Positions 16,781 through 26,100 are shown, counted from the stretch's first letter. The stretch is 64,000 bases of DNA from Quisquiliibacterium transsilvanicum (GCF_014202215.1 NZ_JACHGB010000004.1:409255-473254); one strand, 5' to 3'. Translations and numbers: made by a program. The notes: generated by a model from the sequence alone, not told the origin.

Positions 16781-18085
16781 TCAGGCGCGCAGATGCTTGA
16801 TCGACAGGCTGTCCAGGTAGGCCTGCGGCCGTGCCGGATCGAAGACCTTGCCGTCGAAGAACTTTTCCACGCCCCGCGAGGTCGTTGCGGGGGTGTCGCT
16901 CGCGGCCACGCCGAGCTCGCGCGCGGCCGCGCGCCAGAGATCCTCGCGGTTGACCTTCGCGATCCAGCCCTTGCCGTCGAAGCCCTGCGGCAGGTAGCCC
17001 CAGCGGACGTTCTCGGTGAGGAACCAGAGATCGTGGCTTTGGAACGGGTAGGACGCGTGGTCCTTCCAGTAGCGCATCTGCGCAGGGCTGTTCTCCACCA
17101 CGCGGCCGGTGCCGTAGTCGAAGTCGCCGCGCAGCCGGTCGACGATGTCCTCGAAGGGTGCGTTGATCCAGCGCCGCTTCGCGCAGATCCGGGCGACCTC
17201 CTCGCGGTTCTTCCGGTCCTCGCACCACATCTGCGCTTCCATCACCGCTTTGAGCAGGGCACGCGCGGCGTTCGGGTTGGCGTCGACCCAGTCGGCCCGC
17301 ATCGCGAAGGCCTTCTCCGGGTGGTTGTGCCAGAGCTCGCCGGTGGTGTTGGCGGTGTAGCCGATCTTCTGGTTGATCAGCTGCCGGTTCCAGGGCTCGC
17401 AGACGCAGAAGGTGTCCATGCTGCCGACCTTCATGTTGGCGACCATCTGCGCGGGCGGCACCACGATGGTGGAGATGTCGCGCACCGGGTCGATGCCGCC
17501 GGCCGCCAGCCAGTAGCGCATCCACATGTCGTGGGTGCCGCCGGGAAAGGTCATCGCCGCGCTGACGGTCTTGCCGGATTTCGCCTTGGCGGCAAGCGCC
17601 TTGCCGAAGGCCTTCGCGTCGGTGCCGACCTTCAGGTCGCGGTACTCGTTGCCCACCGAGATGCACTGCCCGCCCAGGTTCAGGCGCGCCAGGATGTACA
17701 TCGGCACCTGGACGTTGTTGGCCGTCATCGCACCGCTGCCGATCAGATACGGCATCGGGGTCAGGATGTGGGCGCCGTCGATGCCGTTCCTCGCCGAGCC
17801 GAGCACCAGGTTGTCGCGTGTGGTGCCCCACGACGACTGCTTCATGACCTGCACGTCGCTCATTCCGTGCCTGGCGAAGAAGCCCTTCTCGTCGGCGACG
17901 AACAGCGGGGCGGCATCGGTCAGCGCGATGAAGCCGAGCTTCGCAGTCTGGGTTTCGGGCTTGCCCGCGGCTGCGCGCGCCGCGCGGGGCAAGGTGCCGG
18001 CGGCGAGCGCGGCGCCGCCCGCTGCAGCCGCTCCGAGCAGCAGGGAGCGGCGCGACCGGTCTGCAATGGCTGAGGGTTCTTTCAT
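16781..18085 (-). CDS. nrtA: Nitrate ABC transporter substrate-binding protein
   Basis: Periplasmic nitrate-binding protein of 434 residues, CmpA/NrtA family. The N-terminus carries a twin-arginine signal (RSRRSLLLG followed by a long Ala/Gly hydrophobic stretch ending ARA), so export by Tat is likely. The body shows KLGFIALTDAAPLFVADEKGFF, VLGSARNGIDGAHILTPMPYLI and the CVCEPWNRQ segment, all typical for the family. First gene of the nitrate operon; translation starts 28 bases after the terminator-like hairpin of the regulated leader. A GGGAG ribosome-binding site precedes ATG 18085. The longer frame to 18418 would run through the leader hairpins and was rejected. Confidence 0.95.
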   Translation of the reverse strand: MKEPSAIADRSRRSLLLGAAAAGGAALAAGTLPRAARAAAGKPETQTAKLGFIALTDAAPLFVADEKGFFARHGMSDVQVMKQSSWGTTRDNLVLGSARNGIDGAHILTPMPYLIGSGAMTANNVQVPMYILARLNLGGQCISVGNEYRDLKVGTDAKAFGKALAAKAKSGKTVSAAMTFPGGTHDMWMRYWLAAGGIDPVRDISTIVVPPAQMVANMKVGSMDTFCVCEPWNRQLINQKIGYTANTTGELWHNHPEKAFAMRADWVDANPNAARALLKAVMEAQMWCEDRKNREEVARICAKRRWINAPFEDIVDRLRGDFDYGTGRVVENSPAQMRYWKDHASYPFQSHDLWFLTENVRWGYLPQGFDGKGWIAKVNREDLWRAAARELGVAASDTPATTSRGVEKFFDGKVFDPARPQAYLDSLSIKHLRA

Positions 18086-18112
18086 CGACGACTCCCGTGG
18101 CAGTGAGGAACG

Positions 18113-18164
18113 AAAAACGGCGCCTTCGCGACGCCTGCGCGGGGCAGGCGGGCGAACGACGCCG
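18113..18164 (-). terminator. Leader terminator (attenuator) of the nitrate operon
   Basis: On the minus strand a long imperfect hairpin ends in five T residues (18117-18113). The stem has three blocks: CGCCTGC/GCAGGCG around a CCCGC loop, TTCGC/GCGAA below it, and a basal block CGGCGTC/GGCGCCG with one G-T wobble. The 5' arm begins inside the second regulatory hairpin (18154-18174) and shares bases 18154-18164 with it, so the two structures cannot form together. It ends 28 bases before the nrtA start. This is the layout of an ANTAR-controlled attenuator. Confidence 0.82.
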
Positions 18165-18174
18165 TTGTCGGTTC
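18154..18174 (-). promoter_or_regulatory. ANTAR-binding RNA hairpin P2 (NasR target)
   Basis: Minus-strand hairpin with loop AACGGC closed by CGAC/GTCG, extended by GAA/TTC after a bulged C. The hexaloop has A at position 1 and G at position 4, the two bases that define ANTAR-recognised hairpins, and is identical to the P1 loop. Its 3' half is the 5' arm of the terminator, so stabilising P2 would prevent termination. Confidence 0.82.
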
Positions 18175-18186
18175 GGTCCCTGAGGA

Positions 18187-18222
18187 CCCGTGGAACCCGC
18201 CGCCGTTGGCGGGCACCACGGG
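18187..18222 (-). promoter_or_regulatory. ANTAR-binding RNA hairpin P1 (NasR target)
   Basis: Minus-strand hairpin with a two-part stem: outer CCCGTGG/CCACGGG (7 bp), a small TG/TT internal loop, inner CCCGCC/GGCGGG (6 bp), capped by hexaloop AACGGC with A1 and G4. It begins at about the predicted transcription start and lies 12 bases before P2, which matches the two-hairpin tandem described for ANTAR antiterminator targets. Confidence 0.82.
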
Positions 18223-18230
18223 CCATATCA

Positions 18231-18246
18231 AGCAGTTTGCGTGCCA
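18231..18246 (-). promoter_or_regulatory. Sigma-54 promoter of the nitrate operon
   Basis: Minus-strand sequence TGGCACG-CAAA-CTGCT matches the sigma-54 consensus TGGCACG-N4-TTGCW at all but one specified position. GG and GC are separated by exactly 10 bases (the -24/-12 elements). The predicted start is near 18220, that is, at the foot of hairpin P1, giving a leader of about 135 bases before nrtA. Nitrogen control through NtrC is therefore likely. Confidence 0.85.
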
Positions 18247-18450
18247 GGGCATTGACGAACGCGCCGCAAGCCTGCTGCGAGTGCGGCCCGATCCGGGTCC
18301 TGCCAAGGGAGACCGGCCCGCCAGGCGACCGCTGAGCCTTGTCTGTCGAGGCCTCCAGCGGCAGGCCCGGTCCCCGGCGCTGGTGCGTCACGGCCCGCGA
18401 TCGTGCGCCTGAAGGCACTGTTTTTGTGCGCTGCAGCAGCAGCGCTGCAC
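18247..18450 (-). promoter_or_regulatory. Upstream region of the nitrate operon with an NtrC-like dyad
   Basis: Non-coding stretch of 204 bases between nasR and the sigma-54 promoter. The clearest element is GCAC-N7-GTGC at 18415-18429, the core of the NtrC enhancer dyad, centred about 200 bases upstream of the predicted start. The flanking bases do not fit the full TGCACC-N5-GGTGCA consensus, so this is a weak to moderate match. No second full dyad was found, and I see no gene here. Confidence 0.45.
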
Positions 18451-19782
18451 TCAGCGCGGGCGTACCGGGAGCAGCTCGGCCATCGCCAGCACCGCCTCCG
18501 CGACCTCCGCCAGCCGGCGATTCCGCTCCATCGCCATCCGCCGCAGCGTCCGGTGCGCCTCCTCCTCGGTGAGCTGGCGATGAGCCATCAGCAGCCCCTT
18601 GGCCCGTTCGATCAGCTTGCGATCCTCGAGGCTGCTGCGGGCGGTGTCCAGCTCCGCGCCGAGCGTGCGCAGACGCCGCGCCTGTTCATGCGCCAGATCG
18701 AGGATCGATCGAACGAGCTGCGGCCCGAACACCCCGGCGTCCAGCGCGTCCGAGTCGTCGAGGGGGAAAGCTTGTTCGGCGCAGATGACGCCGGCCGGGG
18801 CTCCTGCAGCGCCGGTCCAGGCGGGTTCCCGGTGGCGGCCCGCATCCAGAGCCAGGAGGTCGGTCTGCGCCGCGGCGCTGCGGTCGTGGCAGGACTGGAC
18901 CAGCGCGTCGGCAAGCCGTTTCTCGACCGCCCGCATCCGATCGATGCGTTGCGAGCAGGCCTCGAACCACTCAGGGCCGAGCGAATTGTCGAGCGACCCG
19001 TCCGCAGGGGCGGTGCACAGGATGCGACGCAGTCGTTCCAGTCCGGCGAGCACGGGCGGCGCCTGATGCGCCTGCCAGGCGTCCTGGTGCGCGGGCCCGG
19101 CGAAGTCGGCGAACACGGCAAGGCAGCGCTCCTGGGCGTCGATCAGGTGCAGCAGCCGCTGCTGGGCTGCCGTCCGCGCACGCTCGCCGGCAAGCATCGC
19201 CGTGCCAGCGGCGCGCTCCTGGCCGGCGAACTCCTTGCCCTGCATGAAATTGAATAAGGCCACCAGCTGGCGGGAGATCCCCGGGTCGGCGGCGCTGTCG
19301 GCTGCCTCGAAAACGACCGCCAGCAGTCCTGCCACCAGTCGCACGTAGGCCGCCGTGGCGCGGTCGGTCGAGGGCGTGAGCTGGTCGATCTCCGCGCGCA
19401 GTCCGGGCAGCGCGTCCAGCGCGCACAGCAGCTGTGCCACGCGGGCGAACAGGCGTGCGCCGTTGCCGGCCCTGGCCGGATCGATGTCCAGGCGGTCCAG
19501 GCAGGCGCGCAGGGCGGCCTCGCTGCTGTCGCTTGCCTGGCGCTGCTCGCGCATCGGACCGTCGGCGCGGACGCCGCCGGAGCCGAGGTAGAGGTTGGAC
19601 AGCCCGCGCTCGCGCTGCAGCTCGTGCACCAGGCTTGCGGTCGCATCGACCAGGGCACTGGTCTTGGCGAGCCGCCCGAGTTCGGCGATCTCGCAGCGCT
19701 TGGCGGCGATCAGGAAGTCGATGGTCGATTTCACCGGGTTGGGCGCATGGTGCGCCAGAGGAGGACCCGGAGAAAGAGGCAA
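18451..19782 (-). CDS. nasR: NasR-type nitrate-responsive transcription antiterminator
   Basis: Regulator of 443 residues with a nitrate/nitrite-sensing NIT domain (about 45-320, including LVHELQRERGLSNLYLG and the later ALFNFMQGKEFAGQERA segment) and a C-terminal ANTAR RNA-binding domain (about 375-435, LEDRKLIERAKGLLMAHRQLTEEEAHRTLRRMAMERNRRLAEVAEA). This is the NasR arrangement: nitrate binding allows the ANTAR part to hold leader RNA in the antiterminated form. Both predicted RNA targets lie immediately downstream, ahead of nrtA. A GTG at codon 17 (VKSTIDF) is an alternative start, because the first 16 residues are Pro-rich and unlike the family. Confidence 0.93.
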   Translation of the reverse strand: MPLSPGPPLAHHAPNPVKSTIDFLIAAKRCEIAELGRLAKTSALVDATASLVHELQRERGLSNLYLGSGGVRADGPMREQRQASDSSEAALRACLDRLDIDPARAGNGARLFARVAQLLCALDALPGLRAEIDQLTPSTDRATAAYVRLVAGLLAVVFEAADSAADPGISRQLVALFNFMQGKEFAGQERAAGTAMLAGERARTAAQQRLLHLIDAQERCLAVFADFAGPAHQDAWQAHQAPPVLAGLERLRRILCTAPADGSLDNSLGPEWFEACSQRIDRMRAVEKRLADALVQSCHDRSAAAQTDLLALDAGRHREPAWTGAAGAPAGVICAEQAFPLDDSDALDAGVFGPQLVRSILDLAHEQARRLRTLGAELDTARSSLEDRKLIERAKGLLMAHRQLTEEEAHRTLRRMAMERNRRLAEVAEAVLAMAELLPVRPR

Positions 19783-19810
19783 GAAGCGGGCCTGCTGCCT
19801 CGGCCTCAGG

Positions 19811-21685
19811 TCAGCGCCACGCCCCCAGCGCCCGCAGCAGCGGCCGCTTCTTTGCCTGGTGGCCCTGCATCCTGCACAGGATGTCGTCCAGCGTGCGCAT
19901 CGCGTCGACGATGTGCGGTCCCTTGTTGAGCATCACGCACTCGGCCCGCTCGCCCATCGCGGCGTCGGTGATCTCGGCCCGGGAGGGGCGGCCGGTCTTG
20001 GCCAGCGTCTCGAGCACCTGGGTGGCCCAGACCACCGGCATGTGCGCGGCTTCGGCCGCCCAAAGGATCTCCTCCTGCACCTCGGCCAGGCGTTCGTATC
20101 CGCACTCCACTGCAAGGTCGCCGCGGGCGATCATCACGCCAGACGCAGGACCTGCCATCGCCGCGAACATCAGCTCGGGCAGGCGTTCGAAGGCGCGGCG
20201 GGTCTCGATCTTCAGCAGGATCCCGGTGCGCGTCGCGCCCGCGGCGTCCAGGCGCGCGCGCAGCGCATGGACGTCCTCGGCGTGCTGGACGAAGGACAGG
20301 CCGACCAGGTCGGCGAAACCCGCGACCACTGCGAGGTCCTCGAGATCCTTCCCGGTCAGCGCGGGCAGCTCGAGGCTGCTGTCCGGCAGGTTGATTCCCT
20401 TGTCCCCGCGCAGCGTCTCGCCCTCGGGACGCGCCCGGTCGATCTCGACCTCGATCCCGTCGGCATCCGCGCAGCGGATCGTGCCGCCGATTCGTCCGTC
20501 GTCGAACCACACGCGCTCGCCCGCGCGCACCTGGGCGAAGACCTCCGGCAGCGTGCAGGCGATTGCGGGCGGCCCGTCATTCGCCGCCGGGATGCCGCGC
20601 GCGGCCGGGGCGGGTCGGGATTCGGAGGAGGGCGTGGCGGCAGGCCGTTCCAGCCGCAGCCGGTCGCCGCGGCGCAGGAAGACGCTGCCGGGCCGGCCGG
20701 GCAGGTCGAAGACCTGAGTGGAACGGGGCCCGCGGCAGCGCTCCCGGCGCAGCAGCTCGGTCTGCGGCACCAGGTAGAGCGTGCGGTCGGCCTCGGCAAG
20801 CACGCCGTCCTCGTCGCGGCGGGCCACGCGCAGGCTGCGGCGCGCGCCGCGGGCGTCGATAAGTTCGATCCGCTCGCCGGCCTCCAGCGTCAGCAGCCAG
20901 TCGGGGGACACGCCCAGGTGGGCCAGTGCGCCCCGGATCCGCTGGGCCGAGCCCTGCGGCAGCAGCCCCACCCGGGCGGGCGCCAGCACGCGGCCGAAGT
21001 CGTCGCGCAAGGGCCGCAGCTTGAGCACCACGGGCCCCGGGGCGATCCTGCCGGTGCGCAGCTTGGGGCCCGCGAGGTCGGTCAGGATGCGCACCGGTCG
21101 GCCGAGCGACCGCGCTGCGCTGCGCACGTGGTCGGCCATCGCCTGCCAGCGGGGCGCGTCGTCGTGGGCGCAGTTGATCCTGGCGATGTCCATCCCGGCC
21201 TCCACGAGGGCATGTACGAGCGCCGCATCCCCGGCCGCCTCCGAGGGCAGGGTGACCATGATGCGCACCGAGCGGTGCGCGGGCGCCGGCCCGAGCAGCT
21301 CGTCCGCGTTGCGCTGCAGCGAGGTGACGCGTTCCTCCGGGGAAGTTTCGCCCGCCGTCCGGCGACCGGCCGGCGCGACCCCCGCGGCCCGCCGCAGCAG
21401 GCCGAGCACTCGGTCCACGCTGGCAAGCACCTGCGGCTCGGAACGGCCCAGCGAGGAGGCGCCGAGCGCCGACAGCCGTTCCTGCAGACCGCGCAGATCG
21501 TGCTCGCGCAGCGCCAGGTAATGCGCCAGGTTGCGCGCGTCGGCGCGGCGTCCCGGCGCCACCTCGGCCAGCCGCGAAGCGCATTCGTCCTCTCGGGCAA
21601 GCATGCGCGCGCGCAGGGTCTCCAGCGCGCCGATCAGCTCGAGGGTGATCGCAGGCTCCGTGCTCGCAGCGGCAGGCAGTTTCAT
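19811..21685 (-). CDS. Pyruvate kinase-like protein with an extra N-terminal domain and no C-domain
   Basis: Protein of 624 residues. The first 130 or so residues are helical and Arg/Glu/Leu-rich (LSALGASSLGRSEPQVLASVDRVLGLLRR) and not part of normal pyruvate kinase. The following barrel is recognisable: MVTLPSEAAGDAALVHALVEAGMDIARINCAHDD, LTDLAGPKLRTG, GILLKIETRRAFERLPELM, MIARGDLAVECGYERLAEVQEEILWAAEAA and VVWATQVLETLAKTGRPSRAEITDAA. The catalytic Lys/Glu of KIE and the RGDL motif are kept, while the usual MLSGETA is MLNKGPH. The protein ends just after the barrel and so lacks the allosteric C-domain. The reaction is probably on phosphoenolpyruvate, but whether it is a true glycolytic kinase is uncertain. 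Confidence 0.8.
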   Translation of the reverse strand: MKLPAAASTEPAITLELIGALETLRARMLAREDECASRLAEVAPGRRADARNLAHYLALREHDLRGLQERLSALGASSLGRSEPQVLASVDRVLGLLRRAAGVAPAGRRTAGETSPEERVTSLQRNADELLGPAPAHRSVRIMVTLPSEAAGDAALVHALVEAGMDIARINCAHDDAPRWQAMADHVRSAARSLGRPVRILTDLAGPKLRTGRIAPGPVVLKLRPLRDDFGRVLAPARVGLLPQGSAQRIRGALAHLGVSPDWLLTLEAGERIELIDARGARRSLRVARRDEDGVLAEADRTLYLVPQTELLRRERCRGPRSTQVFDLPGRPGSVFLRRGDRLRLERPAATPSSESRPAPAARGIPAANDGPPAIACTLPEVFAQVRAGERVWFDDGRIGGTIRCADADGIEVEIDRARPEGETLRGDKGINLPDSSLELPALTGKDLEDLAVVAGFADLVGLSFVQHAEDVHALRARLDAAGATRTGILLKIETRRAFERLPELMFAAMAGPASGVMIARGDLAVECGYERLAEVQEEILWAAEAAHMPVVWATQVLETLAKTGRPSRAEITDAAMGERAECVMLNKGPHIVDAMRTLDDILCRMQGHQAKKRPLLRALGAWR

Positions 21686-21786
21686 CGCTCTTCTTCCAGG
21701 GGGTCGCCGGACGATCCTGCCGCGCAGTGCAGCAGGGGGCCGTCCAGCGCCCAGCCTAGGCGCCGTCGATGACACCCTCGTGGCGG

Positions 21787-22590
21787 TCAGCCTCCGGGGC
21801 CGAGCTTGCCGATGCCGGGCAGCCGCAGCGCCGGGTCGTCGAAGTCGAGCCCGGCATTGAGGCCCAGCAGGTTGATTTCCAGGCCCTCCACCCGGCCGGC
21901 CGCGATGCCCAGCAGCCCGTAGACCGACAGCTGCCAGCCGCTGCCGCTGGGCGTGCGCTCGACGAAACTGCCCGCCGGCAGCCAGTCCTTGCCGATCGCG
22001 GTGGGCGGCAGGTCCAGGCCCAGCTCGGGGACTCGTCTGGCGACGAAGGCGGTGAAGGTGTTGCTGTTGGGCCCCGGCCAGGCGCGGTAGCGGTCGGGCC
22101 AGGGGTAGGCGGCCACCGCCTCCTCGACGCGGTCGATCAGGTCCTCGACTTCCGGGCCGCTGCGGCTGGCGAGCAGCACCGGGCGGGCGTTGAACCAGAA
22201 CGCGTCGGCCGGCCCGCCCCGGCTCACGCTGACCACCGGGCGCCCACGGCGCAGGTTCCAGCCGAGCACGTGATAAGTCGAGTACTCCGCTGCGTCCTTC
22301 CGCTTGGCGGCGATCCAGGTGTGGATGCCGAACGCGCCACGCCAGCTGTAGGTGCGCGCGCCATACACCTGGAGCACCGCCTCCGGCGTGGTCTCGGGCC
22401 GGGGCGCCTGGCCGCTGCTCTCGCGGCTGGCGGCGCTCCAGTGGGTGTCCAGGTCGAGCTTGCCCAGCGCGAGCACGCCGAGCGGACCCAGCAGCATCAG
22501 CGCGATCGCCAGCAGCGTGTACAGCGCGCCCCGGCCGATCAGCGCGCCCCACGAGCGACGGGGTCTGCGTGTGTCCTGCGTTTGCGACAT
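21787..22590 (-). CDS. DUF3750 family protein
   Basis: Protein of 267 residues with one N-terminal membrane segment (about 17-40: GALYTLLAIALMLLGPLGVLAL) and a large domain on the outer side of the membrane. The domain has the DUF3750 features: VLQVYGARTYSWRGAFGIHTWIAAKRKDAAEYSTYHVLGWNLRRG, YPWPDRYRAWPGPNSNTFTAF and GLEINLLGLNAGLDF. Function of the family is unknown. The start at 22590 was chosen because it follows a short GA-rich stretch and gives a sensible signal-anchor. Same strand as the pyruvate kinase-like gene, divergent from arsC. Confidence 0.85.
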   Translation of the reverse strand: MSQTQDTRRPRRSWGALIGRGALYTLLAIALMLLGPLGVLALGKLDLDTHWSAASRESSGQAPRPETTPEAVLQVYGARTYSWRGAFGIHTWIAAKRKDAAEYSTYHVLGWNLRRGRPVVSVSRGGPADAFWFNARPVLLASRSGPEVEDLIDRVEEAVAAYPWPDRYRAWPGPNSNTFTAFVARRVPELGLDLPPTAIGKDWLPAGSFVERTPSGSGWQLSVYGLLGIAAGRVEGLEINLLGLNAGLDFDDPALRLPGIGKLGPGG

Positions 22591-22673
22591 TTGATACTCT
22601 CCGCCGACATCCGATCGGCCATGCTGACAGCACAGGCCATCCACCCTGCGGCCGTCCGCGGCCAGGATGCTCC

Positions 22674-23099
22674 ATGTCCGAAGTCACGATCTACCACAAC
22701 CCGCGCTGCGGGACGTCCCGCAACGTCCTGGCGCTGATCCGCAATGCGGGCATCGAGCCGCGCATCGTGCTCTACCTGGAAACGCCTCCGAACCGGGATG
22801 AACTGCTCGCCCTGGTCGCGGCCACCGGCCAGCCGGCGCGCGCGCTGCTGCGCGAGAAGGGCACGCCCTACGCCGAGCTCGGGCTTGGCGACGCATCGCT
22901 CAGCGAGGATCGGCTGATCGACGCGATGCTCGCCCATCCCATCCTGATCAACCGTCCGGTCGTGGTCACGCCGCTTGGCGCGCGTCTGTGCCGGCCGTCC
23001 GAGACGGTGCTCGACCTGCTGCCTCGGCCGCAACTGGGCGCCTTCGCCAAGGAGGATGGCGAGCAGGTGGTGGACGCCCAGGGGCGGCGCGTCGCTTGA
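22674..23099 (+). CDS. arsC: Arsenate reductase, glutaredoxin type
   Basis: Thioredoxin-fold protein of 141 residues. Catalytic Cys12 sits in HNPRCGTSRN, and the C-terminal RPVVVTPLGARLCRPSETVLDLL is diagnostic for the ArsC (glutathione/glutaredoxin-dependent) family as opposed to Spx/YffB. It converts arsenate to arsenite in the cytoplasm. No arsR or arsenite exporter gene is nearby, so it is a solitary arsC, as is common in proteobacteria. The mscK-like gene starts 10 bases after its stop, which suggests one transcript. Confidence 0.92.
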   Translation: MSEVTIYHNPRCGTSRNVLALIRNAGIEPRIVLYLETPPNRDELLALVAATGQPARALLREKGTPYAELGLGDASLSEDRLIDAMLAHPILINRPVVVTPLGARLCRPSETVLDLLPRPQLGAFAKEDGEQVVDAQGRRVA

Positions 23100-23109
23100 G
23101 CGCCTGCCG

Positions 23110-26100
23110 ATGAGGCTGCCGCTCAGCCTGTTCAGCCTGCTCCTTGTCTGGGCCCTGGCGCAGGGGCCTGCCCTTGCGCAGGTGCCCGCGGCCCCCGCCG
23201 CGGCGCCCACCGCAGCGACCCTGAAGGGCCGGCTCGAAGCGCTGGCGGGCAGCAAGCTGCCCGAGGCCGACCAGGCCTCGGCCAGGCAAACGCTGGAGCA
23301 GGCGCTGGAGCAACTGGCGGCGGCCGAGGAATCGGAGCGCCAGCTTCAGGAGCTCAGGAAGACGCTGGAGTCCGCGCCGGCGCAGATCGCGCAGGCGCGC
23401 AGCGAGCTCAAGCGGCTGGAGGCCGCGCCCGCGGCGGTCCCGGCAGTGGCGCCTGGCCAGGAGCTGCCCGCGCTCGAGAAGGCTTTCGAGGAGCGGGATG
23501 CGCGGCTGGAGGAATTGCAGCGCGCGCTGAGCGAGGCCAACAGCCTGATCATCGGCGCGCAGACCCGGCCCGACCGAGCGCAAGGGGAGATCCAGGCGGG
23601 CCAGGCGCGGATGGCGGCGATCGCCGAGGCTCTGCGCAGCGGGCGCGAGGCAGGCAGGCCGCTGTCGGCCGAGCGGCGCGAGCTGCTCGCCGCCGAGTCT
23701 CGTGCGCTGGAGCTTTCCGTCGAGCTGCGCCGCCAGCAGCTCGCGGGCAACGATCAGCTCCAGCAGCTGGGGCAGGCGCGCCGTGATCTTCTGCTCCAGC
23801 AGATCTCGCGGCAGGAAGGCGCCTTGCAGGCGCTGCGCGCCGAGATCAATGCACTGCGCCGCGAGAGCTCGGAGCAGGCCGTGGCCGAGCTCTCCGACGA
23901 CCTGCGCCGCGGCCTGACCGCGCCCGGCAAGGGCGGCCTGCTGGCGCGCGAGACGGCGATCAACCGGCAGCTGTCCGAGTTCCTGCTGCGCGCCACCGAC
24001 CGGCTCAACGACCTGACCCAGCGCAACTTGAGGGCCCGCCAGCAGCTGGACATGCTCAGCCAGGCCGAGAAGACGCTGGAGGAGCAGATCAGCGTGCTCC
24101 AGGGAAGCCTGCTGCTGACCCGCATCCTCTACGAACAGAAGCAGGGGCTGCCGAGGCTGGACATCGACCCGCGGCTCGCCGACCAGATCGCCGACCTGCG
24201 CCTCTACCAGTTCGAGATCAACCGCCACCGCGAGCAGCTTGCCGATCCGGCCGCATATGCCGAGCGCCTTGTGTCGCAGGAGGAGGCGGGGTCGGTCGGC
24301 GACGGCCAGCGCAGGGAGCTGCTGGCGCTGCTCGAGACTCGGGCGGCCCTGCTCGAGCGGCTCAATCGGGAGCTGGGCTCGCTGGTGAACGAATCCTATG
24401 GCCTGCAGCTCAACCAGCGGCAGCTGCAGCTCACCGCCGACACGCTGCGCGCCACGCTCGACGAGCAGATGTTCTGGGTGCCGAGCAACCGGCCACTCGA
24501 CCTGGCCTGGCTCGGCGCCCTTCCTGCCCGGCTGCAGCACCAGGCCGCGTCGGTACCTTGGGCCGCAACGGGCCGCGAGCTTGTGGACGGGCTCGCGGCG
24601 CGGCCCTGGGCGGGGTTGCTGGCGCTGGCGGTGCTCGCGGTGGCCATGGTGCGCAGGGGGGCCATCGGGCGCCGGCTGGCCTCGCTGCACGCCGAGGTGG
24701 CCTTCGCCCGGGACGACAGCCAGTGGCACACGCCTGCGGCGCTCTTGCTGAACCTGCTGCAGGCCGCGACGGGGCCGGCGCTGCTGGCGATCGCCGGACT
24801 GGCGATCCAGTCCGATGGGCGCGGCTTGAACGCGGACCTGGGCGCGGCGCTGCTGGCGGCGGCGACGGCCTGGCTGGTGTTCGCCACCGCCGGCAGGATC
24901 CTCGCGACGGGTGGCGTCGCGGAAGTCCATTTCCACTGGTCGCCGCCGGCGCTCGCGGTGATGCGGCCGCGCATGCGCACCCTCGGCTGGGTGGTGGTGG
25001 CGCTGGCCGCGGTGGCCACTTTCGCCGAGCACCGGCCGGCGGCGCTGGCCGAGGACGCGGCGGGAATCCTGGTGGTGCTCGCCTGCCTGGGCGCGATGGC
25101 CTGGCTGCTCGGGCACCTGCTGGTCGGCGAGCCGCAGGCGGGCAACTCGCCCTGGCGCGCGATCGGCAACATCCTGCTCGGACTGATGCCGCTGGCGCTG
25201 GCCGCGGCGATCGTCGCCGGCTACTACTTCACTGCGCTCAAGCTGGCCGGCCGCATGGTCGACACGCTTTACGTGCTGTTCGCATGGCGGCTGCTGCAGG
25301 CAGTCGCGGTGCGCAGCCTGGCGGTGGCGGCCCGCCGGCTCGCAGCGCAGCGCGAGAATCGGCGCCGGTTGGCGGCGGTGGCGGCGGGCGAGGAGCCGGA
25401 CGCGGCCCTGCCGGACGAGGCGCCGGTGCGCGACATCGCTCAGGTCAACCAGCAGTCGCTGCGGCTGGTGCGCGTGGCGCTGCTCGGCGCGCTGGCCTTC
25501 GTGCTGTGGCTGGTCTGGGCGGACCTGATCTCGCTGTTCTCCTACCTCGAGAACGTGACGCTCTACGAGTACAGCAGCGGCAGCGGCGACAAGGCGGTGC
25601 TGATGCCGATCAGCCTGCGCGACCTGCTGATGGCGGTGGCGATCGTGGCCGGCGCGTTCATGCTCGCCCGCAACCTGCCCGGCCTGCTCGAAGTGCTGGT
25701 GCTGTCGCGGCTGCGGCTTGCCCAGGGCAGCGCCTATGCGATCACCACCCTGGTGTCCTACGTGATCGCGGGCGTGGGCCTGGTGGCGACGCTGTCGACG
25801 CTGGGCGTGAGCTGGGACAAGCTGCAGTGGCTGGTCGCTGCGCTGTCGGTGGGCCTGGGCTTCGGTCTGCAGGAGATCTTCGCCAACTTCATCTCCGGGC
25901 TGATCATCCTCTTCGAGCGGCCGGTGCGGATCGGCGACGTGGTGACGATCGGCAACCTGTCGGGCACGGTGAGCCGGATCCAGATTCGCGCGACGACCAT
26001 CACCGACTTCGACCACAAGGAGATCATCGTCCCGAACAAGACCTTCGTGACCGACCAGATCGTCAACTGGACGCTCAGCGACACGGTCACGCGGGTCACG

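Noticed and set aside
18086-18418. Longer nrtA beginning at 18418
   Set aside because: It would translate through the promoter and leader hairpins and adds 111 residues without any similarity; the Tat signal starts right after 18085.
18421-18425. T-run near the end of nasR as a terminator
   Set aside because: The five T residues are on the plus strand, whereas nasR is read from the minus strand; no stem precedes an appropriate T-run.
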